Assembly (NCBI RefSeq): GCF_000972845.2
Contig: NC_040016.1
Span: 7,894,701 to 7,958,700 of the forward strand
Direction: 5' to 3'
Source: Larimichthys crocea
Taxonomy: Eukaryota; Chordata; Actinopteri; Sciaenidae
Length of the DNA stretch: 64,000 nucleotides
Shown: positions 34,501 through 44,796 of the stretch, piece after piece
How positions within the stretch are numbered: position 1 is the first letter of the stretch
Layout: each line of letters opens with the position of its first letter
Translations under genes and position numbers: made by a program
The notes under the pieces: generated by a model
Database searches by the model: none
What the model was told of the DNA's origin: nothing
What the model saw: the letters and a program-made list of their open reading frames with translations, nothing else

Positions 34501-35431
34501 GTACTGTGAGTTTCAACACAGTATCTTAGCAGGTTTTCAGCCAGTCTTACAGCATGTTATGGTGTCTAGCTGCTAATGATACCTGCAAATGAATGCTGCC
34601 TCACACTTGTCTATTAATACATCATCATCTAGCGAGGCCAGCAGTGCTCCGGGTTTAATTTTAGCACTGTCATCTCTTGGCTCTGTGCCACCTATGATTC
34701 TATAATCTGTGAGTAGGAGGGATCTCTTTTAAAAGGCAGTGGGTCGCTCACCATTTTTTTCTCTGAAGTTTTACATGGGCTACAGGTGATGCTGGCCTCT
34801 GCTGTTAACACATCCATCCGTAGATTCACACTGTTTCTGTTCAGGAGTCTCGTTTGCTGCATCTAGTTTTTTGGCCCGATAGCATCTGCTGAATTGCATT
34901 TGCTCCAGCTGAAAAAGCAGGGATTGTTTTTTTGGGTTTTTTTTTTTTTGTACTCAATAACAGCATTATTGTGAAATCTCTCCAAGAACTCTGAATAAAA
35001 CTAGGCTGAGTGCATCGCATTTAGCCCGCTTGTACTGGGCTCCTCTGTTTGTTTGACTTGAGAGGCATCGCCCCTCCCTGAAAGAACGGCAAAATAACTA
35101 TTGAGGTCACGTTTCCTTGTCTGTAAAAGTGGGTCACTTGTCCTACTAGTCAGCCTCAGAAGACATAGTTAATATTAACAACTGCAGCCAACATGTTACT
35201 CACGGTCAGTGAAAATATTCTGATGAGTTTTGGTCAGAACAATGCAAATAAGCACAAGGGCTCTGCAGTAACACCATCCCTGACACTCTTTCAGCAAACT
35301 TGTACATCCTCCCATGACCTTTACCTGTTTGTTTCAAAACTACCATAGTGACATTCCCTCGGGAGTCAAGTTTCTATTCAGTACACATAATTAAAGTTCT
35401 AAAGCTCCCCTTACCTCTCCTCCCCTCCCCG

Positions 35432-35460
<29 letters not shown>
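35432..35460. repeat. (CT)n microsatellite
   Basis: Fourteen uninterrupted TC units following CCTCCCC runs. Confidence 0.95.
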
Positions 35461-35464
<4 letters not shown>

Positions 35465-36339
35465 ATTTCCTTGCCAATGGTTTAGTAACTCATGAGGTCT
35501 ACTGCTGATTCACCCACAGACCGAACAAATCCGCTTGGCAGGAAGGAGTCTGCTCCTCCTGCGCGTCTGATTTTCACCTCGGAAGCTCTGTGAGGCAGGC
35601 GAGCGCTTCATCCCCCATCCCTCTGGCAGGTAAGCAGCATGAGGCACCACGCCCTCATTCACTAGGGTCATTAGGAAGCTACAAGCAGCCAGAGAGTGTG
35701 GCGTCAACAGCAACAGTGTCATCACATCAGGCGTGTCAGAGTCCTGTTGTGTTCTGGCAGGTGTGCATTAAGAGGTCCTGATGGATTTCTCACAATAACA
35801 ACAGATTTGAGGACTACAAAACCACAAGTTAGTTGCATAATCAGATATATTTATCTATGCCATCAGTACAAAATGAGGGTAAAATAAACCCCAGAAATTT
35901 AAAGTGAAAGCGATCAGGAAGAGATGAGGAATACCTTTGTGTCAACATCCCTTTACAGTAAATGATTCAGCCCGAGGATTGTGTAACTCAATAGCACCCC
36001 CTATGTTTGGGAAATATATCTTGTTTTCGTCATATCAAGTGCGCACTAAAAAGCCAGATTACTATTAAGAACCCCCTGGGATCTCTGTGACGCAGCAAAT
36101 GTTGTTTAACACCTGAGAGATAAAATACGCTGCGTCACCATTGTGTCGCTAACTTGAATCTGAACTTCTTCCTCTGAAATAATACATAAACAACAGAACA
36201 ACACTCTATGGGTGACCACGTTTGGAAAGTATATTTCTCCTGCTTAAAAAAAAAAAAAAAAAATTATAAAATTATATACTATATATATATATATATTAAA
36301 AGTGTTCTTTTTCTTTGATAAAAAAAACACAGCGCATGA

Positions 36340-37220
36340 AGCCATGAGGTGTTAAATGGTCGTGCCAATACGAACTGCGTAATATCGTCCTCTCCCACAA
36401 CAGGATTACGCACTATCCATCTCTTGCGCAGCATCCTATTCCGAGCTCTTCCTTCACACGCCATCCCCACCGACACCACGCTTTGTTTACGTCTCCGTTT
36501 TAACATTAAATTCACAGCACAGCTTAAGTTTCAGAGCCTGGACAACTACGCTGTCATGCCGGCGCAGCATGTTTCACCATCGCGGCGGAAAGTCCCACTG
36601 GATTTAATGTGGTTTGTCGGTCCTTCTCGCTGACGCAGTTTAATTTACCTGTTGTCACGTCGATGATGAAACACACATGATTTAAAAAGTGTTTATAACC
36701 CCTTTCTAACATGAAGCCCCCTGTTTGCCTACAAAACAGCGGCTTGTATTCTCTTTTTTCCTTTATTCTTTACACTTTTACAACAGTGCCTCTGGGCTTT
36801 TTATTGTTACCTTCCCACCCAGCACTGGAATGGTTATGAATTACACAGTGATATTCTCTACGCAACATACGCAGCATTATGTGGCTCTCGCCTTATAATA
36901 ACATAAATAACTTACGTGTTTATCTCAAGCCTGTTTCCCTCCCGTGCCAAAGCAGTCTCAACCAGCCCCGCTCAGACCTGGTCTTCCTGTGAATGGACAG
37001 TCCACCAGGTCCCTGTTTCAGCCTTATTGTCGGTATTATCAATCTCGGAGCATACGTTTATCACAGTGTATCCCCCTAACGATTTTCCATAGCGCAACAC
37101 GGGAACCCCGCCCCTGACACTCCCCCAGCCGCTGGTTGGCCGGGCGGCTGGAGAGTCTTTCCTCATAGCCAGAATCACATGTGGCTGACGCATGTTTACA
37201 AACATCGGTGAAATCACATG
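36340..37220. promoter_or_regulatory. CpG-bearing promoter-like stretch
   Basis: CpG density is clearly above the surrounding AT-rich DNA. GGAAAGTCCC at 36587-36596 is the complement of the NF-kB consensus GGGACTTTCC. Near 37107-37145 there is a GC box (CCCCGCCCC) and GGTTGGCC. No gene start could be tied to it; a minus-strand frame from 36515 fades into AT repeats. Confidence 0.3.
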
Positions 37221-38370
37221 GTAATGGACGCCGTTTTACCGTAAACTACCTCATTTTGACGCAGCTTCCAGATGTCGTGCCGAGATTTTTTTTTATTACA
37301 AATAAAGGATAATAAATGACACATCATAGGGACATTTACATATTAGGTCAAAGGTTTAATTTAAAATACTAGAAATCCGAGAACTGAACTGCTAATAACC
37401 CATGAATCATTGTACATGCGTCACGAGACAAAGAGGTCCTTTATCTTATACATTGTTGTCGACTTCTAACCTACTGCCAAAGCCTTTAATCATTTTAGGT
37501 GTCATAAGATCAACACAATAACCCAGAATATGAAGTTTTATGGTTTTCAAATATCTCCATTAAGTCTAAAGAATCACATTTTTTGTAGGGGGCACTGTCA
37601 AAAATGTTTGTAATCCATAGATCAGGCAGATATGTGTGACATGACAAAAAAAATATCACCTAAAATGCAATGCCGATTTTGTTCCAACAGATGGCAGTGT
37701 AACACTCAAAAATGGCTTGGTGGACTGCTTTTTGAATATCCCTGGGCATCACTATATTCTTAGTTATTATATATTATATAATTTACATTAAAAACATACA
37801 GTGTAGATGTATGTGGGTTATAATGTTAAATTTAGAGCAACTTAAAATAGGCTTCTGTAATTTGTCCTATAGCCAAGATCAGGACGAGGAGCAGATGCTT
37901 TGAGGGGGAACAGAAGGCCTGAGGAGACACTTATTACAGCAACACTGTGGCATTTTTATACTACACTGGCTTGCAGTCAGGTGAATGGTAACTCTTATTC
38001 CACCTCTATGCCCTGTATGCCTGCCCTAGGTGATCTTGTGTTCCACGTACAATCACCCACGAGAAGTACGAGAAGAAGAAGTCACACACCACTTGTTATT
38101 ATGGTGAATCTGGATCATATCATCCTGTGCCTCAAGTCTTGATAATTTACAGAGTGTATTGATGGACAGTGAAGTAACTGCTACAAACTTTAGCTGCTCT
38201 TAGCTAATGTTAGCTCAGTTTGATAGCTGTATCACAGCCCCAGGGCACGGAGTAGTTTGACAGGGAGTAGAGCCTGTGTTGTGCCAGAACCGGAGCCTGG
38301 GTAAGCAGGCAATGCGACCAGCCTCTGCAGGCTCTATGGACATAATGTTAGAGGTGAAAGAAACCTTGAT

Positions 38371-38980
38371 TACGGAGCCCCTAAAGCAGTGTTTCTCAAT
38401 CCTGGTCCTCGGGGGCCGCTGCCCTGCATGTTTTAGATTTTTCTGCTCCACCACACCTGATTCAAATGAGTGGCTCGTTATCAGCCACTGCCAGAGCTTG
38501 ATGACGAGCTGATCATGTGAATCAGTGTGTGGTGGAGCAGGAAACATCTAAAACATGCAGGGCAGCGGCCCCCGAGGACCAGGATTGAGAAACACTGCCC
38601 TAAAGGGACATGGTGAAAGAAAAAAGGGACATGGTGAAAGAAAAAAAATGGAAGTGTTTCTGGTGCGCACCGAAAGTTTCTCGTGCGCACCAGAAAGTTT
38701 CTCGTGCGCACCAGAAAGTTTTAGTGGGCAGTTTCTGGTGCGCACCAGAAGTTTCTCGTGCGCACCAGAAAACTGCCACTAAAAAGTTTCTGGTGCGCAC
38801 AGAAGAGAAAGTTTCAGTGCGCAGGAAAGTTTCTGGTGAGCACGAGAAAGTTTCTGGTGCGCACGAGGAAAGTGTTCTGGAGCACGAGAAACTTTCTGGT
38901 GCGCACAAGAAACTTTCTGGTGCGCACCAGAAACACTTCCATTTTTTTTTCTTTCACCATGTCCCTTTAGGGGCTCCGTA
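38371..38980. mobile_element. Foldback element built of GTGCGCAC palindromes
   Basis: Ends are exact inverted repeats (TACGGAGCCCCTAAAG and its complement), flanked by CTTGAT at 38365-38370 and 38981-38986. The arms continue as GGACATGGTGAAAG...TGGAAGTGTTTCTGG and complement. The core has nine exact GTGCGCAC palindromes plus variants, many within TTTCTGGTGCGCACCAGAAA. A second inverted pair (AGTTTTAGTGGGCAG / ACTGCCACTAAAAA) is nested inside. Open frames here merely translate the repeat. The left arm is interrupted by a hAT-type insertion. Confidence 0.8.
38387..38597. mobile_element. hAT-type MITE nested in the foldback element
   Basis: 211 bases beginning CAGTGTTTCTCAATCCTGG and ending CCAGGATTGAGAAACACTG. 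Long terminal inverted repeats make it nearly palindromic. It is flanked by the 8-bp direct duplication CCCTAAAG at 38379-38386 and 38598-38605, the target-site length of hAT transposases. No coding capacity. Confidence 0.9.
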
Positions 38981-38986
38981 CTTGAT

Positions 38987-40816
38987 GGAAGAAGTTAAGA
39001 GAAGAAAATTGATTGACCAACCAAAAAGCTGCAGGACAAGAGTAACTTTTAAGTCGTTGGCCACACTTAAATAAAAATAGAGGCTGAAAAACTGAAAGAC
39101 TCTTGCTGTTGGACTAGTAAGTAATATTAGCTGACTGCTATGTCTTGTGTTGTTGCACCTGCTTGATGTTTAGTTGTTAGCACAGTTGTCAGTTTTTGAC
39201 ACGTGTACAGCTGACCACATTTATCACAGTGCTATAACACTCTGAAAATTTTTTTCTGAAATGTTGCTTTAACTAATTTTTTTACTCCACCCCAAGCTGC
39301 AACTTCTGAGAAGAAATATACATTAATGGACAGAGTTATGTGTTGCTAATTTCATTTTTATAATTTCTTTTGACTTGATATCCAAATTCCAGTTAGGTAT
39401 AGTCAATAAAAGCCATACATTGGATGATGTCATTACCTTGTGTAAGTTGTGCCCCCTCAGTGCTCGACTTAAATGTCATTTACGGTAAGAGACGTGACTC
39501 ATTACGTCCCTTACGGTAATTGGTATGTTATGTCACGGTAGTCACGTTTTGGCGGGAAAGTAAGACCCTTATTAAACTAAAGAAAAATACGTCACGTGTT
39601 AGCAGCTCCTCCCTGGATACAAAACCTCCCACAGCCTTTCAAGTAAGTACACGTATGTGTAAACTGGTGTCTCCTTAAGTTTGGCTGTGACGAGTTTTAA
39701 AACGGCCCTGAAACCACTTTTAGTTTGGTTTTAATCCAAAGCTAATGTTGACTTTGATAGTCTGTCCTTGTCGAGAACGGTTCGTGTTTTTAAGGACTAA
39801 TTAGGAAAAATGTCTGTCCCCATCTTTGAACAACAACCTTTAGCTGAAACGACGAAGCATCCCCACTAGGTGGTGGTACAGTATTTACTATACTGTGCTG
39901 TACTGGAAACACAAGTAGTACAAACTATTAGTAACTATTTATTTTTTCTGTGTTTCATCTGTAGTAGTGGAAAGTAGACCTCACTCACTCACTTCAATAA
40001 ATGCTGTCAATATTTCCAGTTTATGCTCGGGCATTTCTCCAGGAAAAAATGTTTGCAGGTTAAACTTTCCACTTGATATAATAAAGTGGCCAGTTTCAGT
40101 TTGCTACCAATCATTATTTATTTTTATGCAGGTAAAACTTTTTATCCCATTATTTTCACTTATTTTTATCTGGTGGTATCAACACAAATATTTGAATACT
40201 TCTTACATTGCCACTTCTAAATTATTTCATTGTTATTCATTAAGGTTCTTATTATTATTTATCAAAAATTATTTTAAAGTCTTAGGATTGAATGCATCTG
40301 ATCATTTGCATGGCAGAACATGTCATCAGTCATTTGGTTGGTGGTATAATCACTGGCTCCTCTTGTCCGCAAACCCTAAATTGCTTTTAAATTGTGTGTA
40401 TGTGAATGGAATAATACTCGTGTGAGTAGTATAGCAAAACGGTGTGAGTGTAGCCCTGAGAATAATCTTGAACAATGTGATACGGCCTTGTTCAGAGTGA
40501 TTGCCGAGCAGCTATCAGCAAACACCACACTGACCTTTGCACCCACTCAGCTTTACAGAAGCTGTATGGACAGCGGTAGCCTCTAGCCTGGTGAGCTGGG
40601 TAAGTGAACCATTACAGCAGGCATGTATAGGCTGTCAGGGTGTAACAACAGCAACAGTTCAAAAAGGTCACATCAGCTAGGATGACGGCGCTGGTTAATT
40701 TGCTGTACTCACATCAACTACACACACACACACACAGGTACTGTATATACACCATCTCCAGTGTAACCAGAATAACCATGTTCATTGCCTTTTGTCTCAA
40801 AACACTCACTATTTAA
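38987..40816. other. Intergenic, with a promoter-like stretch
   Basis: No supported coding exon. A 152-codon frame at 39967-40425 is AT-rich and without motifs. See 39475-39645 for possible regulatory content; a short CA run lies near 40721-40736. Confidence 0.4.
39475..39645 (+). promoter_or_regulatory. Possible promoter and first exon of an unknown transcript
   Basis: Contains an imperfect palindrome (TTACGGTAAG...CTTACGGTAA, 39480-39519), TTTTGGCGGGAAA (39547-39559, E2F-like) and GTCACGTG (E-box, near 39592). A splice donor of the form CAA|GTAAGT follows at 39641-39642. No downstream exon could be linked. Confidence 0.3.
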
Positions 40817-41001
40817 CTAGAACTATTTCATTTTTCTCCGGGTTGCTGATCATGACAAGATCCATGTTATTATATCTGCAGTATTCTCTTGCATTTGACC
40901 ACGTCACTGCTCCAGGGACAAATATAACGTCCCCATAGAGCCCAGAGAGCCACCTTGACAAGACCTGTGAGAATTAAGAACCTGAGAGCACTGTTCTTCA
41001 T
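40817..41001 (-). pseudogene. Truncated, frameshifted duplicate of the two-CTLD lectin
   Basis: The start at 41001 gives MKNSALRFLILTGLVKVAL, nearly the signal peptide of the gene at 41557-42297. Shortly after, the frame shifts. Lectin homology resumes in another frame (VTWSNAREYCRYNN, then LVMISNPEKNEIV) and ends at about codon 62 of the parent. The rest of both C-type lectin domains is absent. Homology also extends upstream through the 5'UTR and TATA-like box (CTTATA, 41139-41144) to about 41160, so promoter and 5' end were duplicated together about 1.3 kb from the parent. No function expected. Confidence 0.85.
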
Positions 41002-41304
41002 ATTGAGCTAAGGTTCGCTTCTGTGGAGTTATCCCATCCTGTCATGGGCCTTTAGTACACTTGAAGGAGCAGCAAATACCCAATTACAGTGCATCTTAGG
41101 CTGTTAGGAAAATGCAGAGGAACCTATACACAGGTGTGCTTATACAAATTGAGGATAATACAATGACACATGACAAAGACTAACAGGATATGACGATTTA
41201 TTGAGTGGATATAATATGAGGTTGCACAAGGTGAGTGGGTATGTAGTAAATAAAAGACCAAAGACTAAAGGTTCTAGATAGAGAGAGGGAAAGACTGAGG
41301 AAAG

Positions 41305-41349
<45 letters not shown>

Positions 41350-41350
41350 G
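41305..41350. repeat. (AAT)n microsatellite
   Basis: About fifteen uninterrupted ATA units between the lectin gene 3' end and its truncated duplicate. Confidence 0.95.
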
Positions 41351-41453
41351 ATTGCATATTATGCCCTGTGCATGAATAATTTCAGCTCTTAATGTGTCTG
41401 TAAAAACATGGATACATATAACAGCTCAAACATTATTACTATCCTTTAATATC

Positions 41454-41459
41454 TTTATT
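41454..41459 (-). promoter_or_regulatory. Poly(A) signal of the lectin gene
   Basis: AATAAA on the minus strand, about 100 bases after the stop codon at 41557-41559. Confidence 0.6.
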
Positions 41460-41556
41460 ACTTTACTAATCAACTGGTAAATTCTAGCACACCCTCGTAG
41501 CACTAGAATATTCTCTGTTATCTTGGAAAGAGAACATACATACTTTGATCTATGTA

Positions 41557-42297
41557 TCATGCTAGAGTATAATGGCAGACAAAGCTGAGTTTGTCTGTAC
41601 AGTCCCAACTTTCCCAGTACCATCCCTTCAGTGAGAAGGCTCCACAGCGGTGAGTTATGGCAGGGCAATGTGGCATCTTCCCCTGTTTCCAGACCTGGAA
41701 CTCCATTTCCTCTCCGTGCACCCACAGCCATTTGTCACCTAGGTAGCGCAGGCCGGTCCACACATGGTCTGCCTGGGCATCTTTGCTAGCATACAGGGTT
41801 TTAAGCACAGCAGAATCAGAGCTCAGGCTAACCAGATCACCGTTCTTCTGACGACAATGATCCATCGACTCTTCCCACGTCTTTTTTTCCTTCACCAAAA
41901 CGAGGTGGCTATGGAAACAGAAGAATGAGAATGTGTCAGTGTCACAGTTCTTTTTGTACCAGCCGTCTACATTTAATGCCACACATCTGCCGCCTCCTGG
42001 GTTCAGCAATTTTATCCAGTTGAACGATGCATTTATTCCTCCTGCCCACTTCCAGATATTATTGTCATCTTGGTAGAGGCCAATCCAGGTGAGGTCCTGC
42101 GGGTTGCCTTGTCGGAGCGAGACAATTTGATCATTTTCCTCCTTGTTGCTGATCAAGAGAAAATCGGCATTGATCGATCTACAGTATTCTCTTGCCTGTG
42201 CCCATGTCACTTTCTCACTGTGATAGGAAACCATCCCACAGAGAGCCACTTTGACAAAACCTGTGAGAATTAAGAACCTGAGAGCACTGTTCTTCAT
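41557..42297 (-). CDS. Intronless secreted protein with two C-type lectin domains
   Basis: One uninterrupted frame of 246 residues. Residues 1-20 are a signal peptide; there is no membrane segment. CTLD1 (about 22-128) has C39, C105, C118, C127 and WIGL at 71-74. CTLD2 (about 131-242) has C148, C218, C233, C241, WTGL at 180-183 and an extra C211. Neither domain has an EPN, QPD or WND triplet, so classical calcium-dependent sugar binding is not predicted. NAS at 89-91 is an N-glycosylation sequon. C-type lectin domains in mannose-receptor-type genes are normally split by introns; a single exon suggests a retrocopy or an intronless fish family. Annotation pipelines may call it macrophage mannose receptor 1-like. 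Its ligand cannot be told. It lies convergent with the CCP gene and in the same orientation as CD34. Confidence 0.88.
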   Translation of the reverse strand: MKNSALRFLILTGFVKVALCGMVSYHSEKVTWAQAREYCRSINADFLLISNKEENDQIVSLRQGNPQDLTWIGLYQDDNNIWKWAGGINASFNWIKLLNPGGGRCVALNVDGWYKKNCDTDTFSFFCFHSHLVLVKEKKTWEESMDHCRQKNGDLVSLSSDSAVLKTLYASKDAQADHVWTGLRYLGDKWLWVHGEEMEFQVWKQGKMPHCPAITHRCGAFSLKGWYWESWDCTDKLSFVCHYTLA

Positions 42298-42432
42298 ATT
42301 GAGCTGATGCTGGGGTTCGCTTCTGTGGAGTTATCTCATCCTGTCACGGGTCTTTAGTGCACTTGAAGGAGCAGCAAACACCCAATTACAGTGCATCTTA
42401 GGCTATTAGGAAAATGCAGAGAAGCAGGTGTG

Positions 42433-42438
42433 CTTATA
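42433..42438 (-). promoter_or_regulatory. TATA-like box of the lectin gene
   Basis: TATAAG (minus strand), about 135 bases upstream of the start codon. The surrounding TTGTATAAGCACACCTG is retained in the duplicated copy at 41139-41144. A transcription start near 42405 is inferred. Confidence 0.45.
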
Positions 42439-42459
42439 CAAATTGAGGATATTCAAATG

Positions 42460-42615
42460 TATACACAGTCTAATGAAGATTATTTTGAATTTATTCACAA
42501 ATGTCCTTGCCACTAAGGTTATAAAAGTTCTTAAACGTCTCAGGCAATAAGTAAAATTAGCATGTGCTCTAAAAGAATATTGTACACTGTATGTAACACT
42601 GAGAGCTTTAGATTA

Positions 42616-42648
<33 letters not shown>

Positions 42649-44115
42649 GGTTGTGTTTTGGATTCTAGATTTGCACATTCAACCTAGGCTTTAGTCTGAC
42701 CAATAGTCAAATATTGATTTGCATTTGAAAAGAAAAAAAAAGACCTCATAATCTAACCATGTAATAACAATAATAAGAAGAAATAGTTGTTTGCTTCTAT
42801 TATTCCTTTAAATCCTTGTTGATGTTTGCTTCATGTAGTCTATAATGGGTAATTTATATTACATTTTGAAAATGACTAACTTGACTAAGAGCACATCCCT
42901 AACAAGTGGTGTGGTGTAACTGGTGTAGATCAAGCTCAAAACAAAGACTAGCTTGCTTGAAATAAATCATATCATATTTGGTTCACTATATTTTTCAGCA
43001 CCAGGAGACTGTTTTGCATGATAGGATGTGTCCACTGTTTTTAAGGCATTTTCTCATTTACTGGTGGTTTAGGATAATGAGTTTGTAGCTATATATTTAG
43101 ATGGTGGACAACAGAAATTAAGTATCTAGGTTAACTTTAAAAGACCATAGATTTTGGATATGGTTTCTATCCTGCACTTCACTGCACAACCCAATATCAA
43201 ACCCTCATGTTGAGCCACTTGTTGGACTTGTTCGTGCTACTCACAGTTGTATTTACATGCAAGCGCATAAGGTTGGGCTTGTTCCTCAATTCATCCTTTC
43301 CTCCTGAGAAATCTGTTTGTTTCTGTATGCTACTGATTACTTTCCTGAGTACAGCTATGCATTTTATAATGTGAAAATGGTTATTTCACTGAAATAGGTG
43401 TGGACAATTTATGTATGTATGCATGTATGTATGTTTTATAAATCAAATACGCACAACACAAGTAAGCTAAAGACGACCCACAAAGATAGTGATCACAGTT
43501 TATGAGATAGGCACAGGTACTACTAACAGAAAAAGCAGGCTTATTTACACATGCAGCACATTATGAAAGCAGTCAGGTGTTTAAAAGAGAAGCTAAGAAA
43601 TGTGGACTGCTAGTGTAGAAAATGCTAATATTAACAAGGAGATAAAGGCAATCTTGGGAATGCTGAATCTGCTTCATTTTGTGTAGGGATTTCGTGGTAG
43701 TGATATTGTTTACTAGCTCTGCAACTCGAAATTTCCTAATCCATTTTGTGTTTTTCTTTTTTTGAATTTAAAAATGTTGCTACGCTTCACCATTCCCAAA
43801 GACAGTAAGAGTATAAGCATTGTTTTACAAAAACAAAAACAAATAAAACTGTACACTAATATGAAAATCACCACAAAAATAGAAATGTACTTTGCAACCT
43901 ATCCCAGTTAAACTACCAGTCTAAAACGTTGAGGCTAATAGCCTACTAATACTTTTCATCTGATGTTTCCATCCATGTTAAGAGTAGCTTGGTAGCATTA
44001 TTTCATACCTCAGTAAAACCAAAGAACATGCTTGTTGCATGTTTGTCATTTTTTTCCATATTCATGCAGTTTGACAGCCTGTGAGAAAATAGAGCCAACG
44101 TTCAGTAAATTCAAA
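42460..44115. other. Intergenic between lectin gene and CD34
   Basis: No coding exon seen. A (TG)n microsatellite lies at 42617-42645 and a degenerate ATGT tetranucleotide run near 43412-43435. Otherwise nothing supported. Confidence 0.6.
42617..42645. repeat. (TG)n microsatellite
   Basis: Fourteen uninterrupted TG units upstream of the lectin gene. Confidence 0.95.
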
Positions 44116-44796
44116 CTCAATGGATCTCTTTTATTCTCTTCTTTTTTTTTTGCCCGTCTCACAATTAACAAATCTTAACAGGGTTAAGGCAAATAGAGAC
44201 TACATAGAGGGTACAAAAAAAAACATTTCCTGAATCACGTAGGAAAGAAAAAACAATCAAGCAGTGAGCGTCAGTCCTTTTTACAACAGTACAAAACCCG
44301 GTCTCTTTTCAACTGCCTGGCACCATTTGGTTTCATTGCACCACAGCTGTGGATGGAAATATTAGAGCATTTTCTGCTTCTTCGTCTGGGAACAACTGCA
44401 CATATTTGGCATTATTTAGTGATTCTACAATGATTGTTACAACTGGACTGAAGTCAGAGCAGCTAACAAATCCGAGTCAGTGCCCTGCTGAGCAGTCTCA
44501 GTCCCAAACACAACATATGTACTGGAGGCTCCTCCTGACACCAGCAAATGCCAGTGATCCCAAACTTTTCACATTACAGGCATTGTCATTATCGTCATTG
44601 TAGTCATGAGCTTCATCCTTGTCATTGTCGTCATCATCCCAAGAGGTGCAGGTTGAGGAGAAGAAGAGGAGGTGAATGTATTTGGTGGATTCATGTTGAA
44701 TTTGTCTCAGTGTGTGGACAGTCTCTGAGGCAGAGGGGCTTGGGTAGTGTGTCCCAGTGGGTGATGGGTTGAACAGGAGGTCTGGGGTGTCACGAT
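44116..44796 (-). other. CD34 3'UTR and poly(A) signal
   Basis: Minus-strand AATAAA (plus TTTATT) lies at 44130-44135, about 660 bases after the TGA at 44797-44799. Reading frames in this stretch on either strand lack support. Confidence 0.5.

Larger units (their letters stand above)
30366..38364. other. Intergenic, no gene recognised
   Basis: No supported exon chain. It contains a pair of frames flanked by a 22-bp direct repeat (31237-31599), a TATA-bearing stretch near 33198, a (CT)n tract at 35432-35460 and a CpG-bearing promoter-like stretch at 36340-37220. A 35519-35630 segment has a CACAG acceptor, a CAG|GTAAGC donor and one open frame, but no partner exon. Confidence 0.45.

Noticed and set aside
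35519..35630. Exon-like segment with acceptor, open frame and donor
   Set aside because: No partner exon in either direction and no recognisable peptide; kept only as a note in the intergenic entry.
36279..36633. Opposed frames of 78 and 94 codons
   Set aside because: Overlapping on both strands in CpG-bearing DNA; one runs into an AT repeat. Neither has a recognisable domain.
38660..38940. Regularly repeated short units resembling a CRISPR array
   Set aside because: Units are palindromes of uneven spacing without unique spacers, inside a eukaryotic foldback element.
38600..39074. Long overlapping reading frames on both strands, up to 154 codons
   Set aside because: They translate the GTGCGCAC palindrome array; the peptides are simple repeats present in several frames at once.
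39967..40425. 152-codon open frame
   Set aside because: AT-rich, hydrophobic by composition, no motifs, no splice partner and no promoter tied to it.
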